A stretch of 64,000 nucleotides of DNA from an uncultured Faecalibacterium sp. (lineage in GTDB: Bacteria > Bacillota > Clostridia > Oscillospirales > Ruminococcaceae): the NCBI GenBank assembly GCA_934533135.1, contig CAKTBG010000004.1, positions 35,426 through 99,425 of the forward strand, written 5' to 3'. The notes under the pieces are model-generated. The model did not search any database. It worked only from the letters and a program-made list of their open reading frames with translations, and had not been told where the DNA came from. The position numbers and the translations under genes are program-made. This document shows, piece after piece, positions 1 to 6,883 of the stretch. Each line of letters begins with the position of its first letter. The stretch's first letter is position 1.

Positions 1-110
1 GCAGATCCCCACAGGCAGTTGCAGAAGATCGCCAGCAGTACGGCCAGAGCCGGGGTGCCGAAGATGCGATCCAGCTTTTCGGCACGATTCAATGTCGGAT
101 CCTGCATCAT
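1..110 (-). CDS. DMT/EamA-type permease, N-terminal fragment (runs off the left edge)
   Basis: Only the first 36 codons are inside the window. Translation from the ATG at 110 gives a short polar head, then FGTPALAVLLAIFCNCLWGS, a hydrophobic first membrane segment ending in the N-x-LWGS pattern common at the start of drug/metabolite transporter (EamA) proteins. The start lies 2 nt after the metG stop, so the two genes are probably translationally coupled in one minus-strand transcript. A second ATG follows immediately and cannot be excluded as the start. Family assignment rests on this one motif; the substrate cannot be told. Confidence 0.55.
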   Translation of the reverse strand, partial: MMQDPTLNRAEKLDRIFGTPALAVLLAIFCNCLWGS

Positions 111-112
111 AC

Positions 113-2113
113 TCAGTGGATCCGTGCGCCCACGGGGGTGTCGTCGCCGTAGAAGGCGATGGAGCAGCCGCCGTCTGCGGTGTCTGCGGCGAAGATCATA
201 CCCTCGCTGATGTACTTGCCCTTCATCATGGGGCGGGGTGCGAGGTTGGCGACGATGCCGATCTTCTTGCCGATCAGATCCTCCGGTTTGAACCATTTGG
301 CGATGCCGGAGAGGATGCAGCGTTCCCGCTCGCCGTCAAAGACGGTCAGGTGCAGCAGCTTCTTGCTCTCCTTCAGGTTCTCGCAGGCACGCACTTCGGC
401 CACGCGCAGCTCGACTTTGCAGAAATCGTCAAAGGCGATCTCTTCCTCGTGGGTGAAATCGACAGAGCTTTCCTCCGCAGCAGGGGCGGCCTTGGCCTTT
501 TCTGCCTCTTCCTTGGCCTTGTTTGCAGCGGCGGCAGCGGCTTTCCGCTTCTCGTCCTCTTCCTTCAGGTGGGCGATCTCCTTGGCCACGTCGATGCGGG
601 GGAACAGGGCATCGCCCTTGTGGACGGTGTAGGTCTCCTGTGCGCCGTAAACGGTCTTGGTCAGGTCGAGGGCGGCAGCATCCAGACCCAGCTGCTCCAT
701 CATCTTGGGAGCGGTGGAGGGCAGATAGGCGTTCAGCAGGATGCCGCAGACGCGCAGAGCCTCGCACAGGTGGTACAGCACGCTCTCCAGACGCTCCTTG
801 TTGGCTTCGTCCTTGGCCAGAGCCCACGGTGCAGTCTCGTCGATGTACTTGTTGGCGCGCTGGATGACGGTGAAGATCTCCATTAGAGCCTGCGGGATGG
901 TCAGGTTGTCCATATCGGCGGTGACCTTGCCGGTCAGCTCGTTGACCATGGTCTCCAGCTCGGTGTCGATGGCCTCGGTGCCGGCAACGTTGTGGACGGT
1001 GCCGCCGAAGTACTTCTCGCACATGGCGACGGTGCGGCTGAGCAGGTTGCCGAGGTCGTTGGCCAGATCGCTGTTGATGCGGTTGATGAGGGCTTCGTTG
1101 GTGAACATACCGTCGTTGCCGAAGGGGATCTCACGCAGCAGGAAGTAGCGGATGGCGTCCACGCCGTAGCGGTCGCAGAGGATGACGGGATCGACGACAT
1201 TGCCCACCGACTTGGACATCTTGCCGCCGTTCATCAGCAGCCAGCCGTGGCCGAACACGCGCTTGGGCAGGGGCAGATCCAGAGCCATCAGCATGGCCGG
1301 CCACAGGATGGTGTGGAAGCGCAGGATCTCCTTGCCGACCATGTGCAGGTCTGCCGGCCAGAACTTGTCGTAATCGTGGTAGGTCTCGTTGCCGTAGCCC
1401 AGCGCGGAGATATAGTTGCTCAGGGCATCGACCCAGACGTACATGGTGTGCTTGGGGTCAAAGGGAACGGGAATGCCCCACTTGACCGAGGTGCGGGAGA
1501 CGCAGGTGTCCTGCAGACCCTGCTTGATGAAGGCGATCATCTCGTTCTTCCGGCTCTCCGGCTGGATGAACTGGGGGTTCTCCTCATAGAGCTTGAGCAG
1601 GCGGTCGGCATATTTGCCGGTCTTGAAGAAGTAGGCTTCCTCGTGGGCGTCGTAGACCTCACGGCCGCAGTCGGGGCACTTGCCGTCCACCAGCTGGCTG
1701 TCGGTCCAGAAGCTCTCGCAGGGTTTGCAGTAGTGGCCGATGTACTCGCCCTTGTAGATGTCGCCCTGCTCGTACAGTTTGGTAAAGATCTTCTGGCAGG
1801 TCTCCATGTGGTAGTCGTCGGTGGTGCGGATGAAGCGGTCGTAGCTGACGTCCAGCAGCTTCCACAGATCCTTGACGGTGGCGACGATCTTATCGACGTA
1901 CTCCTTCGGGGTCACACCGGCATCGGCCGCTTTGTCCTGGATCTTCTGGCCGTGCTCGTCGGTGCCGGTCAGGAACATGACGTCGCAGCCCTGCATCCGC
2001 TTGAAGCGTGCCAGTGCGTCACAGGCGACGGTGGTGTAGCTGTGGCCGATGTGCAGCTTGTCGCTGGGGTAGTAGATCGGCGTCGTGATATAGAATGTTT
2101 TGTGCTCGCTCAT
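113..2113 (-). CDS. metG: Methionyl-tRNA synthetase
   Basis: Cytosolic class I synthetase that charges tRNA-Met, 666 aa, the usual length for the form with a C-terminal tRNA-binding domain. HIGH is at residues 21-24 and KMSKS near 297-301. A CxxC ... CxxC zinc knuckle (CKPC, CPDC) lies around 126-147. After an Ala/Lys/Glu-rich linker, the last ~100 residues form the EMAP-type OB-fold (VELRVAEV, LSGIAKW, NLAPRPMMKGKYISEGM). The ATG at 2113 has an upstream GAAAGGAAGAG sequence. It is transcribed from a strong promoter 145 nt upstream through a leader holding an intrinsic terminator, and precedes a permease gene. Confidence 0.97.
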   Translation of the reverse strand: MSEHKTFYITTPIYYPSDKLHIGHSYTTVACDALARFKRMQGCDVMFLTGTDEHGQKIQDKAADAGVTPKEYVDKIVATVKDLWKLLDVSYDRFIRTTDDYHMETCQKIFTKLYEQGDIYKGEYIGHYCKPCESFWTDSQLVDGKCPDCGREVYDAHEEAYFFKTGKYADRLLKLYEENPQFIQPESRKNEMIAFIKQGLQDTCVSRTSVKWGIPVPFDPKHTMYVWVDALSNYISALGYGNETYHDYDKFWPADLHMVGKEILRFHTILWPAMLMALDLPLPKRVFGHGWLLMNGGKMSKSVGNVVDPVILCDRYGVDAIRYFLLREIPFGNDGMFTNEALINRINSDLANDLGNLLSRTVAMCEKYFGGTVHNVAGTEAIDTELETMVNELTGKVTADMDNLTIPQALMEIFTVIQRANKYIDETAPWALAKDEANKERLESVLYHLCEALRVCGILLNAYLPSTAPKMMEQLGLDAAALDLTKTVYGAQETYTVHKGDALFPRIDVAKEIAHLKEEDEKRKAAAAAANKAKEEAEKAKAAPAAEESSVDFTHEEEIAFDDFCKVELRVAEVRACENLKESKKLLHLTVFDGERERCILSGIAKWFKPEDLIGKKIGIVANLAPRPMMKGKYISEGMIFAADTADGGCSIAFYGDDTPVGARIH

Positions 2114-2142
2114 GGAGTTCTCTTCCTTTCTATCGTGGCAGC

Positions 2143-2191
2143 AAAAACGCTCCCGCCCCAGACGGGTCCAAGCCCGCCAAGGACGAGAGCG
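2143..2191 (-). terminator. Leader terminator (candidate attenuator) of metG
   Basis: On the minus strand CGCTCTCGTCC pairs with GGGGCGGGAGCG over 11 positions (three are G-T), followed by TTTTT. It lies between the metG promoter and start codon, so it must be bypassed for metG expression. The leader (about 120 nt) is too short for a T-box and lacks the T-box motif. What controls read-through is unknown. Confidence 0.6.
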
Positions 2192-2234
2192 ATTGCTTTC
2201 TCAGGGGCAGAATGATCCCTTGTATCCTCTACCT

Positions 2235-2263
2235 ATAATACGCAAAAATAAGGGGTTTGTCAA
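2235..2263 (-). promoter_or_regulatory. Promoter of metG
   Basis: Minus-strand TTGACA (2258-2263), 17-nt spacer, TATTAT (2235-2240): a near-consensus sigma-A promoter directed at metG. Confidence 0.8.
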
Positions 2264-2315
2264 CTGAAAAATAAACTGCGTATCGCTGCACTGTGTGCTC
2301 GGCCTCCGCCGGGCT

Positions 2316-2417
2316 TGCCCTCTCAGTCTGCTTCGCAGACAGCTCCCCCAAAGTGGGAGCCGAGTCTTGGCTCTCCCTTCGGGAGAGCTGGCGGAGCGGA
2401 GCGACGCCTGAGAGGGT
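2316..2417. repeat. Paired stem-loop repeat (family A)
   Basis: Left arm CCCTCTCAGTC-TGCTTCGCAGAC-AGCTCCCCCAAAGTGGGAGCC, right arm GGCTCTCCCTTCGGGAGAGCTGG ... CGCCTGAGAGGG. Each arm folds by itself, and the two arms are inverted relative to each other. It directly abuts the stop codon of the Dabb gene. The same module recurs throughout the window. Confidence 0.85.
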
Positions 2418-2719
2418 CAGACTTCGTAGTCGAGGCAGACGCGGTTTTTGTAATAGGGGCGCACCTTGCTGTTGGCAACAGCGACATGAGCCGGATGGGT
2501 AGAGTAGCCCTTGAGTGCCTCGGCGGTCTCGAAGGTGGTATCCAGCATCAGGTCGGCGTTGGAAGAGGGCAGGCCGTTGGTATTCACTTTGATCTCGACC
2601 AGCCCCGGGATCTGCCCGGCCAGACCTTCCAGCCCTGCCTTGATGCCCGCCTTGATCTCGGTCTTTTCGGCGTCGGACAGCTCATCCTTGAGCTGCCAGA
2701 GAATGATGTGTTTGACTAT
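2417..2719 (-). CDS. Dabb (stress-responsive A/B barrel) family protein, non-ATG start
   Basis: A 100-aa reading frame beginning (I)VKHIILWQLKDELSDAEK and ending YYKNRVCLDYEV. Both ends and the length match the Dabb ferredoxin-like barrel family, small dimeric proteins of mostly unknown function. No ATG, GTG or TTG exists at a sensible distance from the AGGAGG Shine-Dalgarno. The only in-frame codons at the right spacing are ATA (10 nt) or ATC (7 nt). I place the start at the ATA because the conserved VKHI follows at once. A promoter lies just upstream. Either a rare start codon is used, or the start was lost by mutation or is a sequencing error. Confidence 0.75.
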   Translation of the reverse strand: MVKHIILWQLKDELSDAEKTEIKAGIKAGLEGLAGQIPGLVEIKVNTNGLPSSNADLMLDTTFETAEALKGYSTHPAHVAVANSKVRPYYKNRVCLDYEV

Positions 2720-2736
2720 GATAAAAAATCCTCCTG

Positions 2737-2770
2737 TCGTTTTTCCTCATTGTAACATGAGGGAACAGGA
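2737..2770 (-). promoter_or_regulatory. Candidate promoter of the Dabb gene
   Basis: Minus-strand TACAAT preceded at 17 nt by TTGCGC. The leader is very short, with AGGAGG about 20 nt downstream. This supports the region being an expressed gene despite the missing ATG. Confidence 0.5.
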
Positions 2771-2791
2771 GGCGCAAGATGCTTTTAAAAT

Positions 2792-3097
2792 TTAGTCGTT
2801 GCTGTGCTCCCACGATTCGTAGGCGATGATGTACACGGCGTCGATGATGACCATTGCAAGGAGGATCCCGGAGCGGATCGTCGGGAAATGGAACAGCAGG
2901 ATGCAAAGACAGCCTGCGATGCCGTTGGCGATTTCCCAAAGGCCGTTTTTCTTCTGCCACATGGCGCGGTATTCCGGGTCACGGTCATACTGGTTGAACG
3001 GCAAATGGATGAGAGGGTCTTTGCCCATCAGATCCCAGATGCCTTCGATGAACCAGAGCACAACGATGAAAATGGGAAAGATCAGTGAGCTGAACAT
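2792..3097 (-). CDS. Small three-helix membrane protein, function unknown
   Basis: 101 aa starting MFSSLIFPIFIVVLWFIEGI at the ATG at 3097, which has AGGAGG 9 nt upstream; an open frame continues further upstream without such a site. Three hydrophobic stretches (about residues 3-23, 55-75, 78-98) surround a polar stretch containing a basic/acidic segment (YDRDPEYRAMWQKKN). I do not recognise a family. It stands alone with its own promoter and no functional hint from its neighbours. Confidence 0.7.
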   Translation of the reverse strand: MFSSLIFPIFIVVLWFIEGIWDLMGKDPLIHLPFNQYDRDPEYRAMWQKKNGLWEIANGIAGCLCILLFHFPTIRSGILLAMVIIDAVYIIAYESWEHSND

Positions 3098-3123
3098 AGA
3101 TCGCACCTCCTGCTTTTTTGTCA

Positions 3124-3151
3124 AGTATAACATAGGGTGGCGAAAAAACAA
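3124..3151 (-). promoter_or_regulatory. Candidate promoter of the small membrane protein
   Basis: Minus-strand TATACT (3124-3129), 16-nt spacer, TTGTTT (3146-3151). Confidence 0.5.
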
Positions 3152-3187
3152 GGACGAAAATGAAGCAGGAGAGGGGAGAACGGCAAA

Positions 3188-3233
3188 CAAAAAACCAGCC
3201 GGATGAGGCGGTTGCAAGCCCTCATCCGGCTGG
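3188..3233 (-). terminator. Strong intrinsic terminator
   Basis: 13-bp perfect stem CCAGCCGGATGAG/CTCATCCGGCTGG (3195-3207 with 3221-3233), followed on the minus strand by a T run. It ends a short transcript that contains only two tiny reading frames. Confidence 0.8.
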
Positions 3234-3237
3234 ATAC

Positions 3238-3306
3238 TTACTTCTTCGGAGTCATAAGCCTCTTCTCCTCGGTTCGTCATTTTTCGGTCTGTACCAGACG
3301 TTTCAT
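3238..3306 (-). other. Two tiny reading frames with Shine-Dalgarno sites (9 and 5 codons)
   Basis: Minus strand: AAGGAG, then ATG at 3306 encoding MKRLVQTEK and a stop; then AGGAGA, then ATG at 3255 encoding MTPKK and a stop, then the strong terminator. Either these are expressed micropeptides or the start and end of a gene collapsed by deletion. No other evidence of expression. Confidence 0.3.
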
Positions 3307-4100
3307 AGAAATCGCTCCTTGAAACGATGAAGAACTGGGATCTTGTTGCAGAAGAACTTATTTACCTGTACATTGGTCTGACCCTTCTCTTAACTGTTGG
3401 ACTGCGGCACACGAATCATGAGGATGAATTTCATATTACCACATTCTTTCGAGTTAGATTTGCTGGGGATCATTGCTTAGTACATTGGAGTAGCTCCTTT
3501 CTGGTTATTCAAACATCATGCTCCGTACAAAAGTTTTCATCATTGGAATCACCTTCGGCGGATCTATTTGAATTGCCAGAGGAATTATGTTTGACAGACT
3601 GTGCTGTGATTCGCATTTTTTGATGCTCAAGACTGGCTCAATCTTGTTGTGTTTTTATACGGGGGAAACATCCCGTTTGTGGTGAGCCTCTGTTTTGCTT
3701 CTCAGCGATCCCCGACAGTCTGTCCACACTGTGCGGGTTCCATATCAACCATCGGTCTTCGCTCCTTCCTTCTTAAAGTCAGCGGGGTGAGATCTCTTTT
3801 GATCTTCTGCTGTACTTGTCTGGTTTCTGGCTTAATTATACCCGCCAAAGGCGGTTTTGTCCATTCGCAGACTTCACAAAGAAATAGACGGTCTTTTTCA
3901 AGATATCACCAAAAAACTGTGAAAATGCCCCAAAACATCCCGAGATCCGGTTGGGAGTGCTTTTCAGACAGCTGGAAAAAACTGCGCAGAGCAACGCCTC
4001 CGTCCGTGCTTTCGGCGGGGAAAAGCAGCACGGTGATCTGTCCAGAGTTTTCGATCTGGCGTGGAGGATTTCTGGAAAAATGTGAGAAAATATCTGCCGA
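3307..4100. other. AT-rich, probably decayed region without an intact gene
   Basis: Clearly lower GC than the flanks, with no convincing intact gene. In the plus frame around 3700-3900 a VCPHC motif is followed, after an apparent frame change, by YTRQRRFCPF and then RSFSRYHQKT. This is loosely like the zinc-finger N terminus of an ISL3-type transposase with frameshifts. The resemblance is weak. Otherwise I see nothing in it. Confidence 0.3.
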
Positions 4101-4103
4101 CAC

Positions 4104-4132
4104 TTACGAGCAGCAAAATGGTGTGGTATAAT
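4104..4132 (+). promoter_or_regulatory. Candidate promoter upstream of the DUF2798 gene
   Basis: TATAAT (4127-4132) preceded at 17 nt by TTACGA (4104-4109). The -10 is perfect, the -35 weak. Confidence 0.45.
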
Positions 4133-4160
4133 CCGGAGCAATCAATGGTAGTCGCAGCAG

Positions 4161-4202
4161 GAAGATCGGCGAGACGAAAGTTCGCGCCGATCTTCCTTTT
4201 TT
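4161..4202 (+). terminator. Intrinsic terminator in the DUF2798 leader
   Basis: 11-bp stem GAAGATCGGCG/CGCCGATCTTC (4161-4171 with 4185-4195), then CTTTTTTG. It lies between the candidate promoter and the gene, so it either attenuates the gene or ends a ~70-nt RNA. Confidence 0.7.
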
Positions 4203-4249
4203 GTGCGATGAAAGTTCAGACACCACACAAAATAAAGGAGTACACTTCA

Positions 4250-4720
4250 ATGCCGAAAACATTACTGGAAAAAATTGTCTTTACCATCGTCATGGCGACC
4301 ATCATGGTCTATGGCATGATCGTCTACAATGTCGCCCTGAATACCGGCGGCGTGACCAATGCGACCTTCGTGATGGCACTGCATGAAATGCCCATCATGG
4401 TTCCGGTCGCTTTTGTTCTCGAGTTCTTTGTGGTCGAGAAACTGGCGACCAGACTGGCGTTTACCTTTATGCGCCCCACCGACCGGCCCCAGTTTATCAC
4501 CTATGCCATCTCCCTGATGATCGTCTGCATTATGTGCCCGGTCATGAGCCTTGTTGCAACGCTGCTGTTCAAGGAACCCAGCTTCGGCACTTGGGTGCAC
4601 ACGTTCGGCTGCAACTTCCCGATGGCTCTATGCTGGCAGATGTTTTACTGCGGCCCGTTGTCCCGATTCATTTTCCGCCTGATTTTCCGCCGCGGTGAAA
4701 AGGCAGAAAAGGCCGACTGA
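4250..4720 (+). CDS. DUF2798 family integral membrane protein
   Basis: 156 aa starting at the ATG with AAAGGAG 11 nt upstream. Four hydrophobic segments are arranged as two related halves: KIVFTIVMATIMVYGMIVYN near residue 7 and ISLMIVCIMCPVMSLVATLL near 87. This duplication is typical of DUF2798 proteins. The tail is short and basic (IFRRGEKAEK). Function unknown. The preceding leader carries a terminator hairpin. Confidence 0.75.
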   Translation: MPKTLLEKIVFTIVMATIMVYGMIVYNVALNTGGVTNATFVMALHEMPIMVPVAFVLEFFVVEKLATRLAFTFMRPTDRPQFITYAISLMIVCIMCPVMSLVATLLFKEPSFGTWVHTFGCNFPMALCWQMFYCGPLSRFIFRLIFRRGEKAEKAD

Positions 4721-5054
4721 TCGCGGCGTCGTCATATAAAATAGGTATAGAGACGATCGAAGCCCGGTATGCTGAAGGAAATTTATGGGTATGACAGCCG
4801 GTTTCCCCATATAAATTTTATATAGTGGGTATACAGACAGTGTATATTGAGCAAAAATGAAGTCGGTTTTCTTCCGCGACGACCGCAGAATCCGGAAGAA
4901 ATGGATAAGAAATGGCAAAGAGATTGTGCAATAAGCCCAGATAATAGGAGCGAATTTGCACAAAATGCACAACAGTTTTGAAACGAACGCGGAATGGAAT
5001 ATAACAAAAAGTAGAATGTTGGAAAAGGGACTATCCAATCCGCGGGAATCGTGC
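4721..5054. other. Intergenic, no gene seen
   Basis: AT-rich stretch between the DUF2798 gene and the atp operon leader. It contains an imperfect AT palindrome around 4799-4825 (CCCCATATAAATTTTATATAGTGGG). I see no reading frame or RNA gene I can support. Confidence 0.4.
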
Positions 5055-5139
5055 TATGATAACAGCCGCAAACGACAGCATTCGGATGGAAAGGATGGGA
5101 GGGCGCAAGATGGAAATCAATCGCCTTCCTTACTTTTTT
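5055..5139 (+). promoter_or_regulatory. atp operon leader: -10 element followed by intrinsic terminator
   Basis: TATGAT at 5055-5060 (the -35 is poor). Then 8-bp stem GGAGGGCG/CGCCTTCC (5098-5105 with 5122-5129) and a T run to 5139. It lies 113 nt before atpB, so it could attenuate the operon or terminate a ~75-nt RNA. Confidence 0.45.
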
Positions 5140-5252
5140 CAGCAAGAATACGTTTGTTTTGATAAGATTAAGAACGAAAGGAGAGCGAGTGAAACGGTAT
5201 ATTCACCTGTATTTCCAGACACGAGGCGGCTCAACGGAAAGGGGGCGGAACG

Positions 5253-5936
5253 ATGAACGCATTGACGGCGGCTCTGAAAGAAGAACTGAACGTTGAGATG
5301 ATCTCCGTCGGTGGTCTGCAGATCCCGGAATCGGTGGTCGTCAGCTGGGGCATCATGGTGTTTCTGGTGGTCGGCTCGATTCTGCTGACCCGGAACCTGA
5401 AAGTCGATCACATCAGCAGGCGGCAGGCCATTCTGGAGCTGGTCGTGACCACCATCAACGACTTCTTCATCGGTCTGCTGGGCGAAAAAGGCAAGCGGTA
5501 TGTGCCGTATCTGATGTCGGTGGCTCTGTATATCGCCTGTTCCAACCTGATCGGCGTGTTTGGCATCAAACCGCCCACAAAGGATCTGAACGTGACAGCG
5601 GCACTGGCACTGATGAGCATTGTGCTGATCGAGTATGCCGGCATCCATGCGCAGGGCGGCGTGGGCTTCCTCAAGAGCCTGACGGCTCCTACCCCGATCA
5701 TGACGCCGATGAACATCCTCGAAATCGCCATCCGGCCTACCAGCCTGTGTATGCGACTGTTTGGCAACGTGCTGGGCGCGTTCGTCATTATGGAGCTGAT
5801 CAAGCTGGTGGTTCCGGTGTTCGTTCCGGCGGTGTTCAGCCTGTACTTTGATTTGTTCGACGGTCTGATCCAGACCTATGTGTTCGTGTTCCTGACGTCG
5901 CTGTTCATGAAAGAGAGCATCGGCGGCGAGGACTAA
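5253..5936 (+). CDS. atpB: F1Fo ATP synthase subunit a
   Basis: Membrane subunit a (227 aa), forming the ion half-channels next to the c-ring. The essential arginine is in the conserved RPTSLCMRLFGNVLGA segment (Arg about 167). Five or six membrane helices are visible, with PTPIMTPMNILEIAI before the key helix. The start has GGGGGCGG 5 nt upstream. First gene of the atp operon; no atpI-like gene precedes it. Confidence 0.95.
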   Translation: MNALTAALKEELNVEMISVGGLQIPESVVVSWGIMVFLVVGSILLTRNLKVDHISRRQAILELVVTTINDFFIGLLGEKGKRYVPYLMSVALYIACSNLIGVFGIKPPTKDLNVTAALALMSIVLIEYAGIHAQGGVGFLKSLTAPTPIMTPMNILEIAIRPTSLCMRLFGNVLGAFVIMELIKLVVPVFVPAVFSLYFDLFDGLIQTYVFVFLTSLFMKESIGGED

Positions 5937-5998
5937 CAACGGCTTTCCCTTGGCCGCAGGGCTCAGCTGCCTGCGTTTGACGCAGCGGCTTGACCGAC

Positions 5999-6121
5999 CT
6001 GCCAAGGGTTCCCACTTCGAGGGAGCTGGCATGGCGCAAGCCATGACGGAGAGGGCAAAACCATAGCAGGCTCACCCTCTCAGTCACCTTCGGTGACAGC
6101 TCTCCCAAAGGGAGAGCCAAG
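5999..6121. repeat. Family A stem-loop repeat inside the atp operon (atpB/atpE gap)
   Basis: Right-type arm (CCAAGGGTTCCCACTTCGAGGGAGCTGGCATGG ... CGGAGAGGGC) followed by left-type arm (CACCCTCTCAGTCACCTTCGGTGACAGCTCTCCC ... GAGAGCCAAG). Together they fill most of the 213-nt gap between atpB and atpE. Confidence 0.85.
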
Positions 6122-6149
6122 AATTATAACTAATAAAGGAGATATAACT

Positions 6150-6374
6150 ATGAACGGATTGGTAGCTCTGGGTGCTGGCATTGCAGCACTGACTGGTATT
6201 GGCGGCGGCATTGGCATCGGCATTGCAACGGGCAAGGCAACGGAGGCCATCAGCCGCCAGCCCGAGGCATCCGGTAAGATCCAGACCAACCTGCTGCTGG
6301 GTGCAGCTCTGGCAGAAGGTACTGCGATTTTCGGCTTCGTTGTTGCACTGCTGATCATCCTGTTCCTGGGTTGA
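6150..6374 (+). CDS. atpE: F1Fo ATP synthase subunit c
   Basis: 74-aa two-helix proteolipid. Glycine-rich first helix ([19 protein letters not shown]), polar loop SRQPEASG, second helix with ion-carrying Glu56 in [10 protein letters not shown]. The start at 6150 follows AAAGGAG at 9 nt. Compared with Na+-type c subunits, the helix-1 glutamine is Ile and the ES pair is EG, which argues for proton coupling. The gene is separated from atpB by a repeat element. Confidence 0.95.
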   Translation: MNGLVALGAGIAALTGIGGGIGIGIATGKATEAISRQPEASGKIQTNLLLGAALAEGTAIFGFVVALLIILFLG

Positions 6375-6391
6375 TGATGGAGGCATGACGA

Positions 6392-6883
6392 ATGCTGACA
6401 CTGAACATCAATCTTCTGTATACAGTCGTCAACGTTCTGGTTCTGTTCCTGCTGCTGCGGAAGTTCCTGTACAAACCTGTCATGAACATCATCGAGCAGC
6501 GTCAGAAGCAGGTGGACGACACTCTGGCAGCCGCCGAGACCTCCAAGACGGAGGCAAAGACGGCTCTGGCTGCTGCGCAGGACAAGCTGCGCAATGTGGA
6601 CGCTGAGGCGGCTCAGCGTCGGGAAGCCTACGAAAAGCAGGCGGAAAAAGAAAAAGAACAGCTCCTTGCCGACGCCCAGCATCAGGCCGATGCAATTCTG
6701 GCCGAGGGCAAGGCTGCGGCAGAGGCCGAGCGGCAGCACAAGCTGCGCGAAGCCGACGCCCAGACCACCGCACTGGCCCGTGCAATGTGCGAGAAACTGC
6801 TGGAGCGCAACCTGACCCAGCAGGATGATGCACGGATGCTGGACGATCTGCTGCAGAAAGCGGGTGTTGGCGATGGCAACTGA
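6392..6883 (+). CDS. atpF: F1Fo ATP synthase subunit b
   Basis: 163-aa peripheral-stalk subunit. One N-terminal membrane helix (about residues 6-25, LLYTVVNVLVLFLLLRKFLY) is followed by a long charged coiled coil rich in Ala, Glu, Gln and Lys. Normal length, so it carries no delta extension of the mycobacterial type. Its end overlaps the start of the next gene by 11 nt. Confidence 0.93.
   Translation: MLTLNINLLYTVVNVLVLFLLLRKFLYKPVMNIIEQRQKQVDDTLAAAETSKTEAKTALAAAQDKLRNVDAEAAQRREAYEKQAEKEKEQLLADAQHQADAILAEGKAAAEAERQHKLREADAQTTALARAMCEKLLERNLTQQDDARMLDDLLQKAGVGDGN

Noticed and set aside
3649..4131. 160-codon plus-strand frame in the AT-rich region
   Set aside because: Cys/Ser-rich translation without a consistent domain; no ribosome site. 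At best part of a frameshifted remnant.
5056..5256. 66-codon frame just before atpB, considered as an AtpI-like gene
   Set aside because: Not hydrophobic, runs through the terminator hairpin, and no membrane segments as expected for AtpI.
6825..6872. Upstream ATG of the delta-alpha fusion
   Set aside because: The 16 extra residues are out-of-frame atpF sequence without a ribosome site; the ATG at 6873 starts the recognisable module.
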